Shown: one piece after another, positions 33,160 to 46,000 of the stretch
How the letters are laid out: each line of letters begins with the position of its first letter
How positions within the stretch are numbered: position 1 is the stretch's first letter
Source: Notolepis coatsorum
Taxonomy: Eukaryota > Chordata > Actinopteri > Aulopiformes > Paralepididae
DNA length: 64,000 nucleotides
Reading direction: 5' to 3'
NCBI GenBank assembly: GCA_963971535.1
Contig: OZ020585.1
Coordinates: 152,274,103-152,338,102 of the forward strand
Program-made: the position numbers and the translations under genes
The notes under the pieces: generated by a model
The model's database searches: none
What the model was told of the DNA's origin: nothing
What the model saw: only the letters and a program-made list of their open reading frames with translations

Positions 33160-35700
33160 TGTGTGGGTCTGTGTGTGAGGGGTGTGAATAGGCTCCTCTT
33201 AGGTGTTAAAACACCGCATGGGGGCGTGAAGATTAGGCAACATGCAAACTCAGAGTAAAACTGTAGAACATTATAGTCACATTTACAGTCATCATTCAAA
33301 TACAAATGGTTTATATCTTTGTAACATGAAAGTTAGTGTAGAACATTATACTCATAGCATATTTTTTGTTCACACAATGGATGGGTTCACATGAACACAA
33401 TTTAAAACAGGTACTAGAATTAACGGATCAGATCCCAAATCCACTGTAACCTCACGCCTACTCACAAAGGCTATGGTTAATAAAACGTTCTATTATTCTA
33501 ACCTATATGGGCACATGTACAATGGACATTCAATTCCATCCATTTAATTCACACAACATAGATATCTGAGTTAGGGGGCTAGGGGTTAACGTTTATGAAT
33601 GTAGCATAAAATCATTAGAATTGTTATCGTGTAGCAATTAAACACAAAGTAGGTTCATGAGAACATGAAGATTATTTATTAATTTCAGATTATTTGACTT
33701 GTTCCAAGACCAGATGACATTTGAAGGAAATTCAAGATATTATATGAGATGTTTTTAAAAGGGGAAGGAACTAATTTACTAGATTGAGTCAGACCGGGCT
33801 CTGAAGATGTCCAGGGCTATGGTGTCTGTCTGCTGACAGTTTGGGACACGGTGCTTACAGAGAAGTTGTAGTTATTATTTCTTATTTCGTAAAACTAATA
33901 CAATGTTGACTGGAAAATTAGTCTTTGACAAGGTTAAGAGGTAACAGATCAGAGAAAGTCTTTTGTCTTGTTTACATCAGAGTCCCCCATTTTCAATTAA
34001 TCAGGGCCTATATGGCATACTGATAGACAGCAATGCTACATCCAGACATTTAGTACATAGCAGATTACAAATACAGCAGTGTTTGTGATAACCTGTAAGG
34101 GTGTGTCTGTCCAAGCTGTTTTAACTGTTTCAATAGGGTATTTCATATGTCTTAAATTAACAAATTAAGACTTATTTCTGGATATAGATCACTTCAAAGC
34201 CTGAATGTCCATATACTGTTTAGGCCTACATTTTTAGGTCAACTTCCCCTTTTTAGCACGGTTCAAACCGTACCAACACATCTAACCCCCATTTATGTCA
34301 CAGCACCACTGAAAATTAGGACAGAGTTTGGGTAAAAGGCGTTCTATGCTAGCTAGACCTTCTGTGATAGCTATGTCTGTAATGGACTTTCAAAAACGTT
34401 GAAACTGTAGATCATTCACCACCCTATCTGATTTTAAAGTTCCAAATTAAGGGGATTTAAAGAATGAGAAGGGCTAATGTCCCTGCATCATTGTATAACG
34501 TGGTGTTATATTTTATATTTATGACCTGACCATCTCTCCCATACCAACCTCCTGCAGATCAATAACTTCCATCCTCTTTTTTACCCTGAAAAACCCCATT
34601 CAATATAGTTTGCGATACCTCAAATGTAATGTTCAGAAAAATATGTATTTTTAGGTATTTTGTTGTTGCAGTCAATTGGGACCAGGTCTAGCTAAAAAAA
34701 AAAGGGGGGTCAATGATCTCAAATGACTACATGGTAAAAAAGGTTTAGCATCTTTCATGCATGAATTGTAACTATATTGTGGTACACACGAGTAAAACAG
34801 CCATAATATTTGCAAACAGCATTGTTCTAAACAGTGTATTACAAAATCTTTGTATCTAATGTAGACAATATGCAATTATATAATTGTCACCTGAAAACAT
34901 ATTGCAGGATATTTAGCAGAAACTATGGTAAATGTACTTTGGTGCATGTAAAAACATGAGTTTCTTTAATAGTTGGGTCTGTGTGTGTGTGTGTGTGTGG
35001 GGGTGTGAAATGGGTCCCCTTAGGTGTTAAAACGCCCTACATGGGGGTGAGAAGTTTAGCAGTTTAGAGGACATGCCGACTTAGAGCAGAACTATGGAAC
35101 GGTTCACATAACATAATTACCTATCTACTGGATTATGTAATAATAATGCACAAAGTAGATTCAAGAGAACATGCAAACTATTTATTAATTTCAGCTTACA
35201 TGTCTGAAAATTTGACTTGTTCCAAGACCAGATGACATACGAAGGAAACTCAAGATATTGTATGAGGTGTTTTTAAAAGGGGCGAATGAACTATTTTTTT
35301 AGTAGATTGAATCATTAGTCAGAAGGATAATGATATTTTGTCAAGGGGGTGGTATATATCACCCCCATGACACATCCCTACTTTGTAAGACAAACAGCTT
35401 TGATGTTGTAATTACAGTGATTAGGCTCGTTTGCCTGTCTACATTTTTTTATCAATCTGCTTATTGTGTATTTTTAGGTGTTTGTTTATGTTTTATCTGT
35501 CATTTGGACCAGATCTAGCTAAAAGAGGGGTCTATGATCTCAATTGACTACCTGGTAAAGAACTTTTGTGAAAGAATTGGAACTATATTGTGGTACACAC
35601 GAGTAATTCAGCCATAATATTTGCAAACAGCATTGTTCTAAACAATGCAAGGCATACATTGTATCTACTAGACAGTTTGTATTTATATCTTTGTTATATG
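33160..35700. repeat. Directly repeated module within the left arm
   Basis: Two modules share, in order, GTGTGGGTCTGTGTGTG / TTAGGTGTTAAAAC, then CTTGTTCCAAGACCAGATGA (33699 and 35217), then TATTGTGGTACACACGAGTA (34773 and 35587). The second module (34973-35700) is a shortened version of the first (33160-34900). The right arm mirrors both, so the duplication predates or was copied with the arms. Confidence 0.75.
33951..34096 (-). mobile_element. L2-like LINE 3'-end fragment (left arm)
   Basis: Contains AGAGAAAGTCTTTTGTCTTG and CCCCCATTTTCAATTAATCA, matching the LINE 3' UTR at 2790-2960. The mirror copy is at 57425-57571, so it was in the arm before the arms became inverted copies. Confidence 0.75.
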
Positions 35701-35810
35701 AAAAACATGTACTTTGGTAAAAACATGATAACATAATCCTATTGAATTCTGAATTTGTTGTTTATTGGTTGAGTGTCAAGGATACACAAATTATAAACAT
35801 CTAAAACGAT

Positions 35811-36095
35811 AGGTTATGACTATAACCAAGTTCTGTTAGTTAGGGGCGATGCTTGGCATCACTACTGCACTATCTCGCGTACGTGCACGCGTACTGAATA
35901 AACCACAAATGTACCTCTAATACCAGTATTAGTCTGACCACACCCCTCATCAGCTTACCTTCATAAGCAGGTGTGTGGTCACCTGCTCTCCTCCTTCCCA
36001 AGCTTTCACCACAAGGTGAGGACAAGGGCTGCAGCGGCCGTCTGATGCCAAGCATCGCCCCTAACTAACAGAACTTGGTTATAGTCATAACCTAT
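35811..36095. repeat. 285-bp unit with 51-bp inverted ends
   Basis: ATAGGTTATGACTATAACCA at 35811 is the reverse complement of 36076-36095, and the match extends about 51 bases inward to the CTTGGCATCA word. It forms the outer part of the left end of the 5.3-kb unit. Confidence 0.8.
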
Positions 36096-36624
36096 TGTTC
36101 TGTATCGTTAGTGGCTTAGCTTGGCATCACTACTGCACAAGGGAGGCCAAGCGGAGCCACTTGGCTGACAAATACACCCCGCTGACAGCCCCCCAAAACC
36201 ATCAGAACAGGGAGGGCCGAGCCCCCCCGACCCCCCCTAATGGAGGGTATCCCCCCTATTAGAGGCTTCACGGGAAGGCGACGGACCCGACCATGCGAAG
36301 AGGCACTCAAGCAACTTAACGCACAGGGTGAGCAGACCGTGGCCTGACCCCACGACTACACACACGCACAACCCGCATGCCACCCGGGAACGAACGGAGG
36401 AACAACCTCGTTACTGCCCCCAGAATCACGGGGCCAAGGGCAAACCCAACCCCGTGGCAAGGCCGTAGCAGCGGAGCGCGAAGGAAGACCCAGACCCACC
36501 AAAAGGACTGGACTCCCTGGAATGGGGGCCCGGAGAAGTCCATGATGCCAGCATCAAGACCCCACCAGGTGGGCACGTAGTGCCCCGCCCCCCACATTGC
36601 CAGCGTATTCGGACAAAGGCCCCT

Positions 36625-36743
36625 CAGTTACTGCACCTGGTATTCCCAGGCGGAATCCCATCCAAGTACTAACCAGGCCAGAACCTGCTTAGCTTCCGAG
36701 ATCGGACGAGATTGGGCGTGTTCAGGTTGGCATGGCCGTAAGC
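36625..36743 (-). rRNA. 5S rRNA-like sequence 1 (full length, well conserved)
   Basis: Reading the minus strand from 36743 gives GCTTACGGCCATGCCAACCT, then AACACGCCCAATCTCGT, CGGAAGCTAAGCAGG, TGGTTAGTACTTGGATGGGA and GGGAATACCAGGTGCAGTAA. This is a complete 119-base 5S rRNA, including the internal control region (A box AAGCTAAGCAGG, C box TTGGATGGGA). There are a few differences from usual fish 5S, such as GGTTCTGG after GCAGG and GATTCC for GAGACC. No T-run terminator follows (TGAGGGGCC), so a normal 5S transcript is unlikely. It may be a captured 5S gene or a 5S-derived SINE (SINE3-type) head. Confidence 0.88.
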
Positions 36744-37402
36744 CGAGCGGGCCCCGTCCCCCCAATAGTACACCGCCTGGCACACTGACCCTGCAGAACA
36801 GGCAGTCAGCATGGCCGTAAGCACACAAAAAGGTTAACCAACGGAAGCAGGCAGCGCACCGGGGAAAAACCAGGCAACAGGCTATTAACCCTAGCCTGGA
36901 GACTGCGGACGAGACAGGCGCCAGAGGGGACAGCTGAACACAGCCGCCCCGGCGGAAGGAGCGTAAGCTGGCGGTGTTGCATGACCAAGCCTCCATTTAA
37001 AAACCCCCACCCAGAGGGGTCGAGGCAGAGAAGGCTGACACGATTGGCAGACGTCATGAACGTGCAGGGGCACCCTCAAACGGTGAACCCGGGAGTTGAC
37101 ACTGCTCCAACACACCAGGGAATCAACCACCTCGGTGTTACCCAATGCGGTGGTTGTTCCTATAACCCCTCAAGAAAAAACTCCAAAACACACCTGCGGG
37201 CATACACCGGCTATACCGCAGTACAAGTGTTTCAGTTTCCAAAAAGGGTTAACCCAGGCCTACGGGTCGCAAACATCACTTCGGACCGGGCCTGGCGGTA
37301 CGGGAAGCACAGGGTCACCAGAGGAGGTCAAAAAACCACCCCCACAGGCCCCTCTTCGCCATGCGTGAGAGAGGAGCGAAAAATAATGGAGAACCAGCCC
37401 CT

Positions 37403-37521
37403 AAGCACACCGTACCTGGTTTCCCCCGGCGGTCTCCCAACCAAGCACTAACCAGGACCAACCTGTGTAGCGGCCGAGATCCGACGAGATCGAGCGCGTA
37501 CAGAATGGCATGGCTGTAAGC
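37403..37521 (-). rRNA. 5S rRNA-like sequence 2 (diverged)
   Basis: The minus strand from 37521 reads GCTTACAGCCATGCCATTCT, CGATCTCGTCGGATCTCGG, CTGGTTAGTGCTTGGTTGGG, AGACCGCCGGGGGAAACCAG. The full 5S length is aligned, with far more changes than copy 1, including in the A box (CCGCTACACAGG). It has the same orientation as copy 1 and starts 778 bases away. The sequences between and beyond are not obviously tandem copies, so this is not an ordinary 5S array. Probably non-functional. Confidence 0.82.
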
Positions 37522-38040
37522 CATGACGACAGTGCTGAGTAAAAACATACCCAACCAGGGTCTCCATAGCGCTTAACCCTGTGACACCCAGACCGACCCG
37601 GCTTTTTCCCCCCTGAAAAAAAGCCCAAGTCCCTCAGGGTACCAGAACAGCAGATCTGCATCCCCGGCGGACAACGGGTTCAACTGATCTGGACCAGCGT
37701 GACCAGAACCAGTCCCGTGCCCTAACCACGCCGACATGCCTACTCCAGGAGAAGGGCAGATATGCGTGTTGATCTTAACATGAAAAGAAGGCGCCACCCA
37801 GACGTTCGGACGAACCGCGCCTGGTGGCCCACCCCAAGGGCGTGAGACCCCACTACATATGTTCAGATCCATCCCGTCATCATCCCCCAGACATGAACGA
37901 GAATCCGTCGACAACCCACCCAGGTCATGGGATGTGGTCGTCGGAAGAGGAAAAACCCCCATCTCAGTTGCTTTATAAAAACGCTGTTTCAACCACAAGC
38001 AACCAAGGCGTGCCAGTCAATCGCCTGTTTACAGCGAGCT

Positions 38041-40965
38041 AGCACTATACGTGCGTCGGGACACACCCCCATCAATGAACAGGCTATTTAGACCTGTCAT
38101 TGAATCCCCAAGGCGCCCAGGGGAACGACAAGAGGGGTGTGACACTCCCTAACTCCAACACTTCTGGAATAGAAGAAGGAAGCATCAACAGTATGTATCC
38201 CAGTCTACACAGCCGGGGTAAAAAAATTTCACATTTTTACATCCCACCACCCTCCCATAGGAAAGAGACGGGGATCCCCAGAGAGACTTCCCACGCGAGC
38301 TGTACAGATTGAAAAGAATATATTGCACCTTGAGCCATGTAAAAAACTGGTTTTAGGGCCTCCGGGGAAGAGGCACTGAACCCATACACACTCAATAAAC
38401 GAATTGAATCGAATATACATACAATAGAAAAGGACCCTTCTAGAGGGTCCACTCACTTTGACAATCTGAGGAGGAAGGCTCTGTACTCTGATGGAGGCTT
38501 CCTCACATGGAAGAAGGAGTCCGAACTCACAGAAGGCCTGAATAGGCGCTTGGTGAGGAGGAGCCCTGACCACCCCCCCTGAAAACAGATCCATCACATG
38601 GACCTGAACAGCACACGGAAGTCCTACCAACAGAGACGCGCACGGTGACGTACTCTATGGCGGGGGAATTCCTGCGGTGCACACGCCCAATATACCAGGC
38701 CGTGGGACCAGGAACTCCCTCCCCCCCCCCCCCCCCCCCCCCCCGTAACGTGCCGAACCGCCACGTGACGGGAACCTTGAAGGACAGGGGGTGTACCCCT
38801 GACCGACAGAACAATGGGGAGAGGAAAGGTTACCAGTTCACCCCTTTACGACCCCACACCCATGATACGACGTAACGACAAAAAGAGAATATGACACAGT
38901 CATAGTCAGCTCCATGAAGCGTTTCACAGCTCCACACAGTGCATGAGCTAACCTGCCATCTGATTTTTACTAAGGAAAAACACAGAATAGAGAGGGCTCT
39001 AAGAACCCCGGTCCAACATACACATGTGCTTCTGTGGCCAGTACAACCCAGTTGTAGGTCACATGACACACACAACCCATCATCACCTACAAAAAATGGC
39101 AAAAACACTCAACAGAGGAACGCCGTTTTTTTCACAATGAGAGAATACATCATTCTTGATTAGTATCGACCACAGGCCTTGCTAAGCACACATGACAGCA
39201 ACCAAACCAATTTCCCTTTAGGAAATAAGTTTCTCCAGCAGATTTAGCACAACCTCAGCAATCAAGCTAAGAGTTACATCGTATCCCTACCACACAAAAG
39301 ACACAATTAATGCACAACATGTCTGATAGGAGGTGATAAAGTCCCCAGGGAACCGGGGGGGAAAACACAATCCTCCTATTTTACCCTCAATACGGCCAGT
39401 TAAAACAGGAAAACCTGTTAATGTGTGAACACACTGTTCATTGTCATTACAGTCTGAGAAAGAATATTCCTTTACTCACTTGTCACCAAGCATAGCTTCA
39501 TAGGTTAGTTACCTTAGTTGTGAGTACACGCCGTGTTACTCACACAACAACCAGATCATTACATCCCGTTTGCACGGAGAAGCTAACTGCCAGTGACAAA
39601 AACAGCTCACACATAACCCGCAACGTATCCTAAATGCATTGTGCAACACACGTTTTGGGAAAAACACCGTTATTCACAATACATTTAGCAAAGTAAAACC
39701 AGAAGACGTGTTATGAGGTCTGGCCAACCCCGTACCTACCCGGAACGCAGATCAGCGAAGTGCAGTCACAAGACACCGTAGAACACAGCCGTCCTGTGTT
39801 GTTCGATCCGGGCAGCGTCGCCGCTCCAACCAGTCGCTACAGTCCTCTTTGTTGACGCAATCCCCGTCCAGGCTCAGGGCAGGGTCGACGAACATCCCCT
39901 GTCAAGGATGACGTCGTGGTCAAGAGTGTAAAACATGTTAAAATCAAAGCACGTTCAACAGAATAGCATCAAGCTAACGGCTGCTCCAACCGTTCGGGTG
40001 CTATTGCTTCTGCTCGCGAGACGCCAATCTAACGACGCACGCGATCAGAAGCGAGCTCCCGGCGGCGCGCGAGAAGCTAAGCTACCCCGCGCCAGGAGCA
40101 GGCCATGCAGCGATCCAGCAGGCTAACGCAGCAGTTAACAGCTGACCGGCTAACCGTAAGCTATGAACATGTAAACAATGACATAACACTCACCCAGACA
40201 GGCCGCCGTTCTGAACCTCTCCTCACTTTTTAAGAGAAAAGAGAAAACAAGATGTCCACACCGCTTCACAACGGTGACATTACCACATCCGACGGATCAG
40301 CACAGTACCAAGTGGCCTGTGTAGCTGACATTGAACATGAATCTGCCGCTATCGCACATTACATGCACATATCCCCTCGTGAAGGAATACTCTCATTTGG
40401 ATATGAAAGATGGGGCCTTAACACGGTGACAGAGAGAATCCACTCGTCCAGAACACACAGGGATCACCAGTGTCAATGGTCGCGGCCCACTAGTTAAAAC
40501 TATAATGGTCTCCAGACCAAGGCCTTCTGTCGCCTAGGTGGCTGAACAAAGGACCCTAGTCTGGGGCCGGTTTCCATAAACTTTGTCAAGTAGCCCCCAT
40601 AGCACTAACAGACAAGTGGAGCCCGCCAGCAAACACTACTCACCCAACCTGGAACGCACCGCTTCTCACAACAGCGGCATGTCCGACAGTTCAGCTGTGG
40701 CCTGACAGGTTTCACCCCAACAAACACAGCAAGGAACTGCAGTTGAGAAGCATGCAGCGGCGTGCTCCCAATACGAAAACCGGTGGAGGGTTTTTAGAAT
40801 GATCATCATCTTCCAGACACTCCAGTACGAAGACAATATCGCCGTATTTTCTCGAAAATAGTGAGAGAGAAAATAAAGATATGATGTCAACGTATCCTTG
40901 TTTCCCAAAGCTGTTCCTAATCCAATTTCTTCCATCATGGTGTCAAGTGTGGGGATCTACCGAGG
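38041..40965. other. Interior of the 5.3-kb unit, no gene recognised
   Basis: No domain-bearing frame on either strand. A homopolymer C tract lies at 38720-38744. The 81-codon frame at 40252-40497 and others of similar size have no recognisable family. Confidence 0.45.
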
Positions 40966-41160
40966 CACTTCTTCCTTGTGGTGAAAGCGAGAAGGAGGAG
41001 AGCAGGTGACCACACACCTGCTTATGAAGGTAAGCTGATGAGGGGTGTGGTCAGACTAATACTGGTATTAGAGGTACATTTGTGGTTTATTCAGTACGCG
41101 TGCACGTACGCGAGATAGTGCAGTAGTGATGCCAAGCTAAGCCACTAACGATACAGAACC

Positions 41161-41411
41161 ATGAAACTGACCGATACAGTTAAAAACAGACATATCAACC
41201 TAGTTTGTTTTACCTGTTTACACACTGATGAGGTAAAAAAAACAAAGTGTTTCAATACAGATGTATTTTTTAGAAGTTTAGTACGCTCAAGCCCCAAATG
41301 TATTTTCTTTAACCTGTTCTAAGGTATACAAATAGCACATTTATGAAGGACTTTGCAGAACAGCATCTAGTTTTTTTTAGCCCCCCTGAGTTTTATGCTC
41401 TCAATATTTCG
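41161..41411. other. Core of giant element, no gene seen
   Basis: About 250 bases of AT-rich sequence between the 5.3-kb unit and the LINE. Nothing recognised. Confidence 0.4.
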
Positions 41412-41762
41412 ATATGCATTAAATCCTTTTTTTTTTTTTTTTTTTTTTTTTATTATTGCAAAACAAAACTTATTAAAAGTCAGTACTCAACACACAATGT
41501 ATAATGAAACTTTCAGTAAAGGTGGTTAAAATATATGCAAGTACAGAAACAGGATAAAACAAAAATAGTCAATAATAACATTTTAACCGTATACCGTGTA
41601 TATCCAGCGAAGTTACAATTATATAAATGTTAGTATATAATATACCCCTAATACCTATTTTCTAAAACCCTACACACATATGCTCCAGCTCAAATCCCCC
41701 CCTCCCGGACCCCCTCTTGGATAGTACCTCCATTATCCCTCACTCCTAACCAGACATCACCA

Positions 41763-44700
41763 TTATAGGCTAGCTTTTATTCTCTCCACCACTTCTAACC
41801 ACATTAACATTTTGGATTCATTGAGCCCCAGAATTCTTGCTGTTGATATTTCTTGATATATCACATCAAGATATGTAAGAAACCACACTTTCCGGCACAT
41901 TTTTTCCGGTTGAAACCAACGTGATGCAATCAGTTTTTTAGCTACTGTGATACCCGATAAAACCAATCTTTTTAGTTGTGGGTTCACTGCAAACTCAAAA
42001 ACATCATTCAATAGCAATACCGCGGGGTGTACAGGTATATTCCAAAATACGAGTATTGATAATTGTTGGGACACATCTTTCCAGAATGCCTAAACTGGTG
42101 GGCAGTCCCAATACATGTGCATAAATGTTCCTTCGTCCCCATTTGTACATTGGGAGCATTTGGAGTCTTGTATAAGCCCCATTTTGCACAGCCTTATAGG
42201 AGTCAAGTATGTCCTGTGAATATAGTTCAGATTGATTTGTTGATGATCCGGGTTCCTTGATGTAAGTCGGACATTTGCCCAGGCTCCTTGCCAATCAAAG
42301 TCATTTTCCAGGTCTGGTATATCCCTCCTCCAGACATTGTCTAGTTGAAGGGTTTCGTACGAGGACGCTAGTAATTGATAATAAAAACCTGATACAAAAC
42401 CTCCCAATGTATCTTTCATAGAAAAATTTGTGGTATCTGTGGTGTTCAATTGGTATGTGTAATGGAACACCGTGAGATCTCATACAAAGTCGTAACTGTA
42501 TGTAAAAAAGCCATGTGGACTCGGTGAGGTTAAACTTTATGCATATTTCGACATAACTACAGAGGCCCTTGTTATTAAAAATATCCCCTAATGAGTGTAT
42601 GCCTCTTTCTTCCCATACAGGGAATCTTATAGGTCGTTTTCCCATTAAGAGAGCATTGTTATTGAATATGGGAGTGTGATTATGCCATACTTGATGGTTA
42701 GGAAATTTCCTTTGTGTTTCCCGCCATGTCCTGATTGCATGGGTTATTATTGGGCCAAATTCTCGCTCACAATGCTTGATTGAAAGTTTAGTGTATGCTA
42801 TGTCTTTCAATCTCTGTGGGGCTACTATGTTTTCTTCTAATTTTCTCCAAGATACCAAAGCCTCGGGGTCAAACCATATCTTCTTCAATGGTCTTAATGT
42901 GAAGGCATTAAAATATTGTAAAAAATCTGGGACTGCCATGCCACCGTCTGCTTTACTTCTCTGTGCGGTGGATCTTTTTATGCGAGGTGGTTTGTTATTC
43001 CAAATAAATTTGTATGTGGAGGTTTGTAATCTTTTCCAGTAGCCCTCTGGAGGAGGTAACGGAAGCATTGAGCTGAAGAAATTGATTCTTGGTAATACAT
43101 CCATCTTAACTATTGATACCCTTGCCTGTACTGAGTTTTTAAGTTTTGCCCACCTGTCCAGGTCGTCCTTGATTTTGTTCTGTATTTTTGTGTAATTGTG
43201 CTTCACCGTTTGTCTTATGGTGGGAAATATTTCCACACCCAAGCATCTGAAATGTTTGACCATGGGTATCGCACCTGGGAGGGTTGTCTCTTTTTTTGCA
43301 CTGGTGTTAAGAGGAAGAAAAGCCGACTTAGGCCAATTTATTTTAAATCCCGATAAATCACCAAAGTTCTCTATCAACTTGAGTATAAGCGGCAATGTGT
43401 TGTTGGGGTTTTGCATGAACAATATTACGTCGTCCGCATATAAACTAATTTTATGATGTGTGCCCTTGATTACTATTGGTTCTATGTGTTGGGATTGTCT
43501 TATAAATTGTGCTAAAGGTTCTAATGATAGATTGAATAGTCCGGGACTAAGAGGGCAACCTTGTCTGGCTGAGCGCGATACCGGAAAGATATCGGAGATG
43601 AATGTGCCTGTTGTAATCCTGGCCGATGGGTCCTTGTATAGTACTTTAATCATATCAATGAAACCTTTTCCTAACCCCATCCTTTCCAATACTGCCCATA
43701 GAAACGACCATTCCAACCTGTCAAATGCTTTCATAGCATCCAGGGATAGTATCGCCTTAGGTGTGATGTCCTCTTTGTCTGTATCTAGTACGTGCAGTAT
43801 TCGCCTTATGTTATCATTGATCAGGCGACCTTTTATGAAGCCTGTTTGGTCCGTATGAACTAAAGACGTCATATGCTTTTGCAATCTGATGGCTAATATC
43901 TTAGAGTACAGTTTGACATCGGTTCCGAGGAGGCTTAAAGGACGGTAACTACCGCATTCAGTGGGGTCTTTGTCTTTTTTGTGAAGAACTGAAATGAGTG
44001 CGGTATTTTGGTGTTCAATGAAGCTTCCCTCTTTGACTGAGTATAAGATCATATTTAGTAATAAGGGTCCAAATATGTCCCAGCAAGAAATGTACATTTC
44101 TGATGGGATACCGTCAATTCCCGGAGCTTTGCCGTTTTTCATTCCGGATATGGCCTTCTTGAGTTCTTCTAATGTGATCGGTACTTCTAACTGTTTAGCG
44201 TCTTCATCCGTAAGTTTAGGGAGAGTAATTTGATTAAGATATGTGTCTAATTTGTCTTGATCAAAGGTCGTTTCTGAGTTATATAAATCGGAGTAGAATT
44301 CTTTGAATGTATCGTTTATTATTTTGGGTTCTGTTACTAGAGCTTGTTGTTTCCTAATGGCAGTTATATCTGCAAATTTTGCATTAATTCTTAGTCGCAT
44401 GGCTAATAGGTGACTAGGTTTAGAACCTTGGAAGTACTGCTGTTGTCTAGTGCTGCGTATTTGCAATTCCGATTTTTGTCTGTACATTGCTTTGATCTCT
44501 GTCTTTAGAATGTTAACTTGGTTATCTAGTCTAGTAGAGTTGTTGTATTTTAAAGAATTAAAAAGCGTTGAGTAAAGCGTTTCCATTTCAGACAGTTTTG
44601 TGTTTTGATTTTTGCGCAATATGGAGGTAAATCTATCCGAGAAATCCTTGATCATATTCTTTACCGACATCCATAATATTCTGGGATCTTGCACCGAGTT

Positions 44701-45528
44701 AGCATTATCTTGTAGGAATACTGTGAGAGCTTCTTTAATTTGTGTAATGAATTCCTTGTTGTTAAGCAGCATCGAATTAAAACGCCATCTTGGGGCCCGG
44801 GTAGATAGTGTACCAAATGTTGCTTTCAGGATTAAGTAGCAGTGATCTGATAGCGCATTGGGTGTCATTTCCACTTCGTATTTATCAAATATTCTCGGGG
44901 ATGCAAAGACGTAATCAATTCTGGATAGTGTGTTGTGTCTCGCCGAACGACAGGAGTACTTGCGGGTCATGGGGTTAAGTGAACGCCATAAATCAGTTAC
45001 TCCTGTTGATTTCGACCAATCTTTTAATGCTTTAGATGAATTCTTTTGTTCGCTGGAGAAGGAAAGGTAAGTTTTGTCCATCCTTGGGTTCCAAATGGCA
45101 TTAAAATCCGCACCTATTATATATGAGTACTCGGGATGGTTTAACATTTCTCCTGTTAGTGAAGTGAAGAAACCCACTTCGTACAAATTCGGGGCATATA
45201 CCGCTGCCAATGCAATTTTCCTGTTATTGTGTATAATCCTAGCTATAGTTATGCGCCCCTCAGCATCCGACCATACCCCTTTCAATTCGATATTTAATTT
45301 GCGTCTGACGACTATGGCTACCCCTCTAGTTCTCGTAGCAAAAGAAGAGTGACCAATATTATGGTATATGTTATCCGCTAACGTATTTATGTCTCCCTCT
45401 AAAATGTGCGTTTCGCTTAATAGTGCCACGTCCACATGTTCTTTTTTCATCAGTGTAAGCACGCTTTTGCGCTTGTGTTGTTTGTTTATCCCACCGGTGT
45501 TCCATACCATTATATTCAAACTAGCCAT
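41763..45528 (-). pseudogene. L1/Tx1-like ORF2 (endonuclease-RT), two lesions
   Basis: ATG at 45528 opens MASLNIMVWNTGGINKQHKR. The APE-like endonuclease spans about residues 1-245 (LLSETHIL, YSYIIGADFNAIWNPR, SRIDYVFASPR, ALSDHCYLIL). The reverse transcriptase follows with GKAPGIDGIPSEMY, CGSYRPLSLLGTDVKLY, SLDAMKAFDRLEWS, RQGCPLSPGLF and YADD (about 43431-43442). The frame is open for 1,075 codons until a one-base shift near 42415-42420. The next frame carries the C-terminal Cys/His knuckle (CSQCTNGDEGTFMHMYWDC), then TAG at about 42090, where copy 1 has a Glu codon. It ends at 41763 after KRLVLSGITVAKKLI. Total length of about 1,255 codons is normal for L1-type ORF2. Confidence 0.93.
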
Positions 45529-46000
45529 AGTCTATGCATGTTTTCGTGTAGTTTTTGGTAATGTTTCTGGAGTATGAAGCTACAATAGATGCACATCCAA
45601 TTAATGAGGTCCCGTTGAGAGCTGAGCTTAAAAACATATATATATATACAAATAAAAATCCCCTATTTTCCCCTCTCCCAGAAAGTCGAACATGCCTGTG
45701 TTCCAAGAACACATCCTCCGCGATTGACTTTCTCCCATGGTCCACCGGATTGCCCAACCTGAGCATTGTAATCCTAATTTTCCTATGCTCATTGCCATAG
45801 GATCTAACATTTCCATTCTATTGCAATAGAATGTCGCTTTTGGTCTTGCACCTTCCCTTACTGTAATGAAGTATTGTGATAAATAACCTAAAGATAAAAA
45901 TAAAAAATAAAATAAAAAGAGAATAAACCTTTATCGACATATTCCTTTGAACCCTCCACCAACGTGTGGGGGAAAAAAAAAGGAAAAGATTGTAGATCAA

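Larger units (their letters stand above)
31245..35700 (+). repeat. Left arm of giant inverted repeat (4.46 kb)
   Basis: Homology with the right arm is continuous from AGAGAGAGAATAGGG to TTATATCTTTGTTATATG (35699/55826). It contains GC-box/CCAAT-like subterminal repeats (31283-31520), an AT-rich stretch of TTCAAAATAA words, CTTCACAATATGTAT-type short repeats (31680-31900), a (TATG)n run, a 68-bp tandem duplication (about 32775-32910), a LINE 3' fragment (33951-34096), and two versions of an inner module (33160-34900 and 34973-35700). No gene recognised. Confidence 0.92.
35811..41160. mobile_element. 5.3-kb GC-rich inverted-repeat unit with 5S-like sequences
   Basis: About 190 bases at the right end (40966-41159) are the reverse complement of 35830-36015 near the left end. 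Both carry GCTTGGCATCACTACTGCAC (35851-35870 and, inverted, 41118-41137), and a third copy is at 36119-36138. The left end is complex, with a 285-bp inverted-repeat unit next to a second terminus (36098-36138) that matches the right end better. The interior is GC-rich, unlike the AT-rich core around it, and holds two 5S rRNA-like sequences, a C-run (38720-38744) and no recognisable transposase. Open frames here lack domains. No target duplication could be fixed. Confidence 0.6.

Noticed and set aside
36316-38630. Many medium-size frames in the GC-rich 5.3-kb unit
   Set aside because: High GC lowers stop frequency; frames overlap on both strands and over the 5S-like sequences, with no recognisable family.
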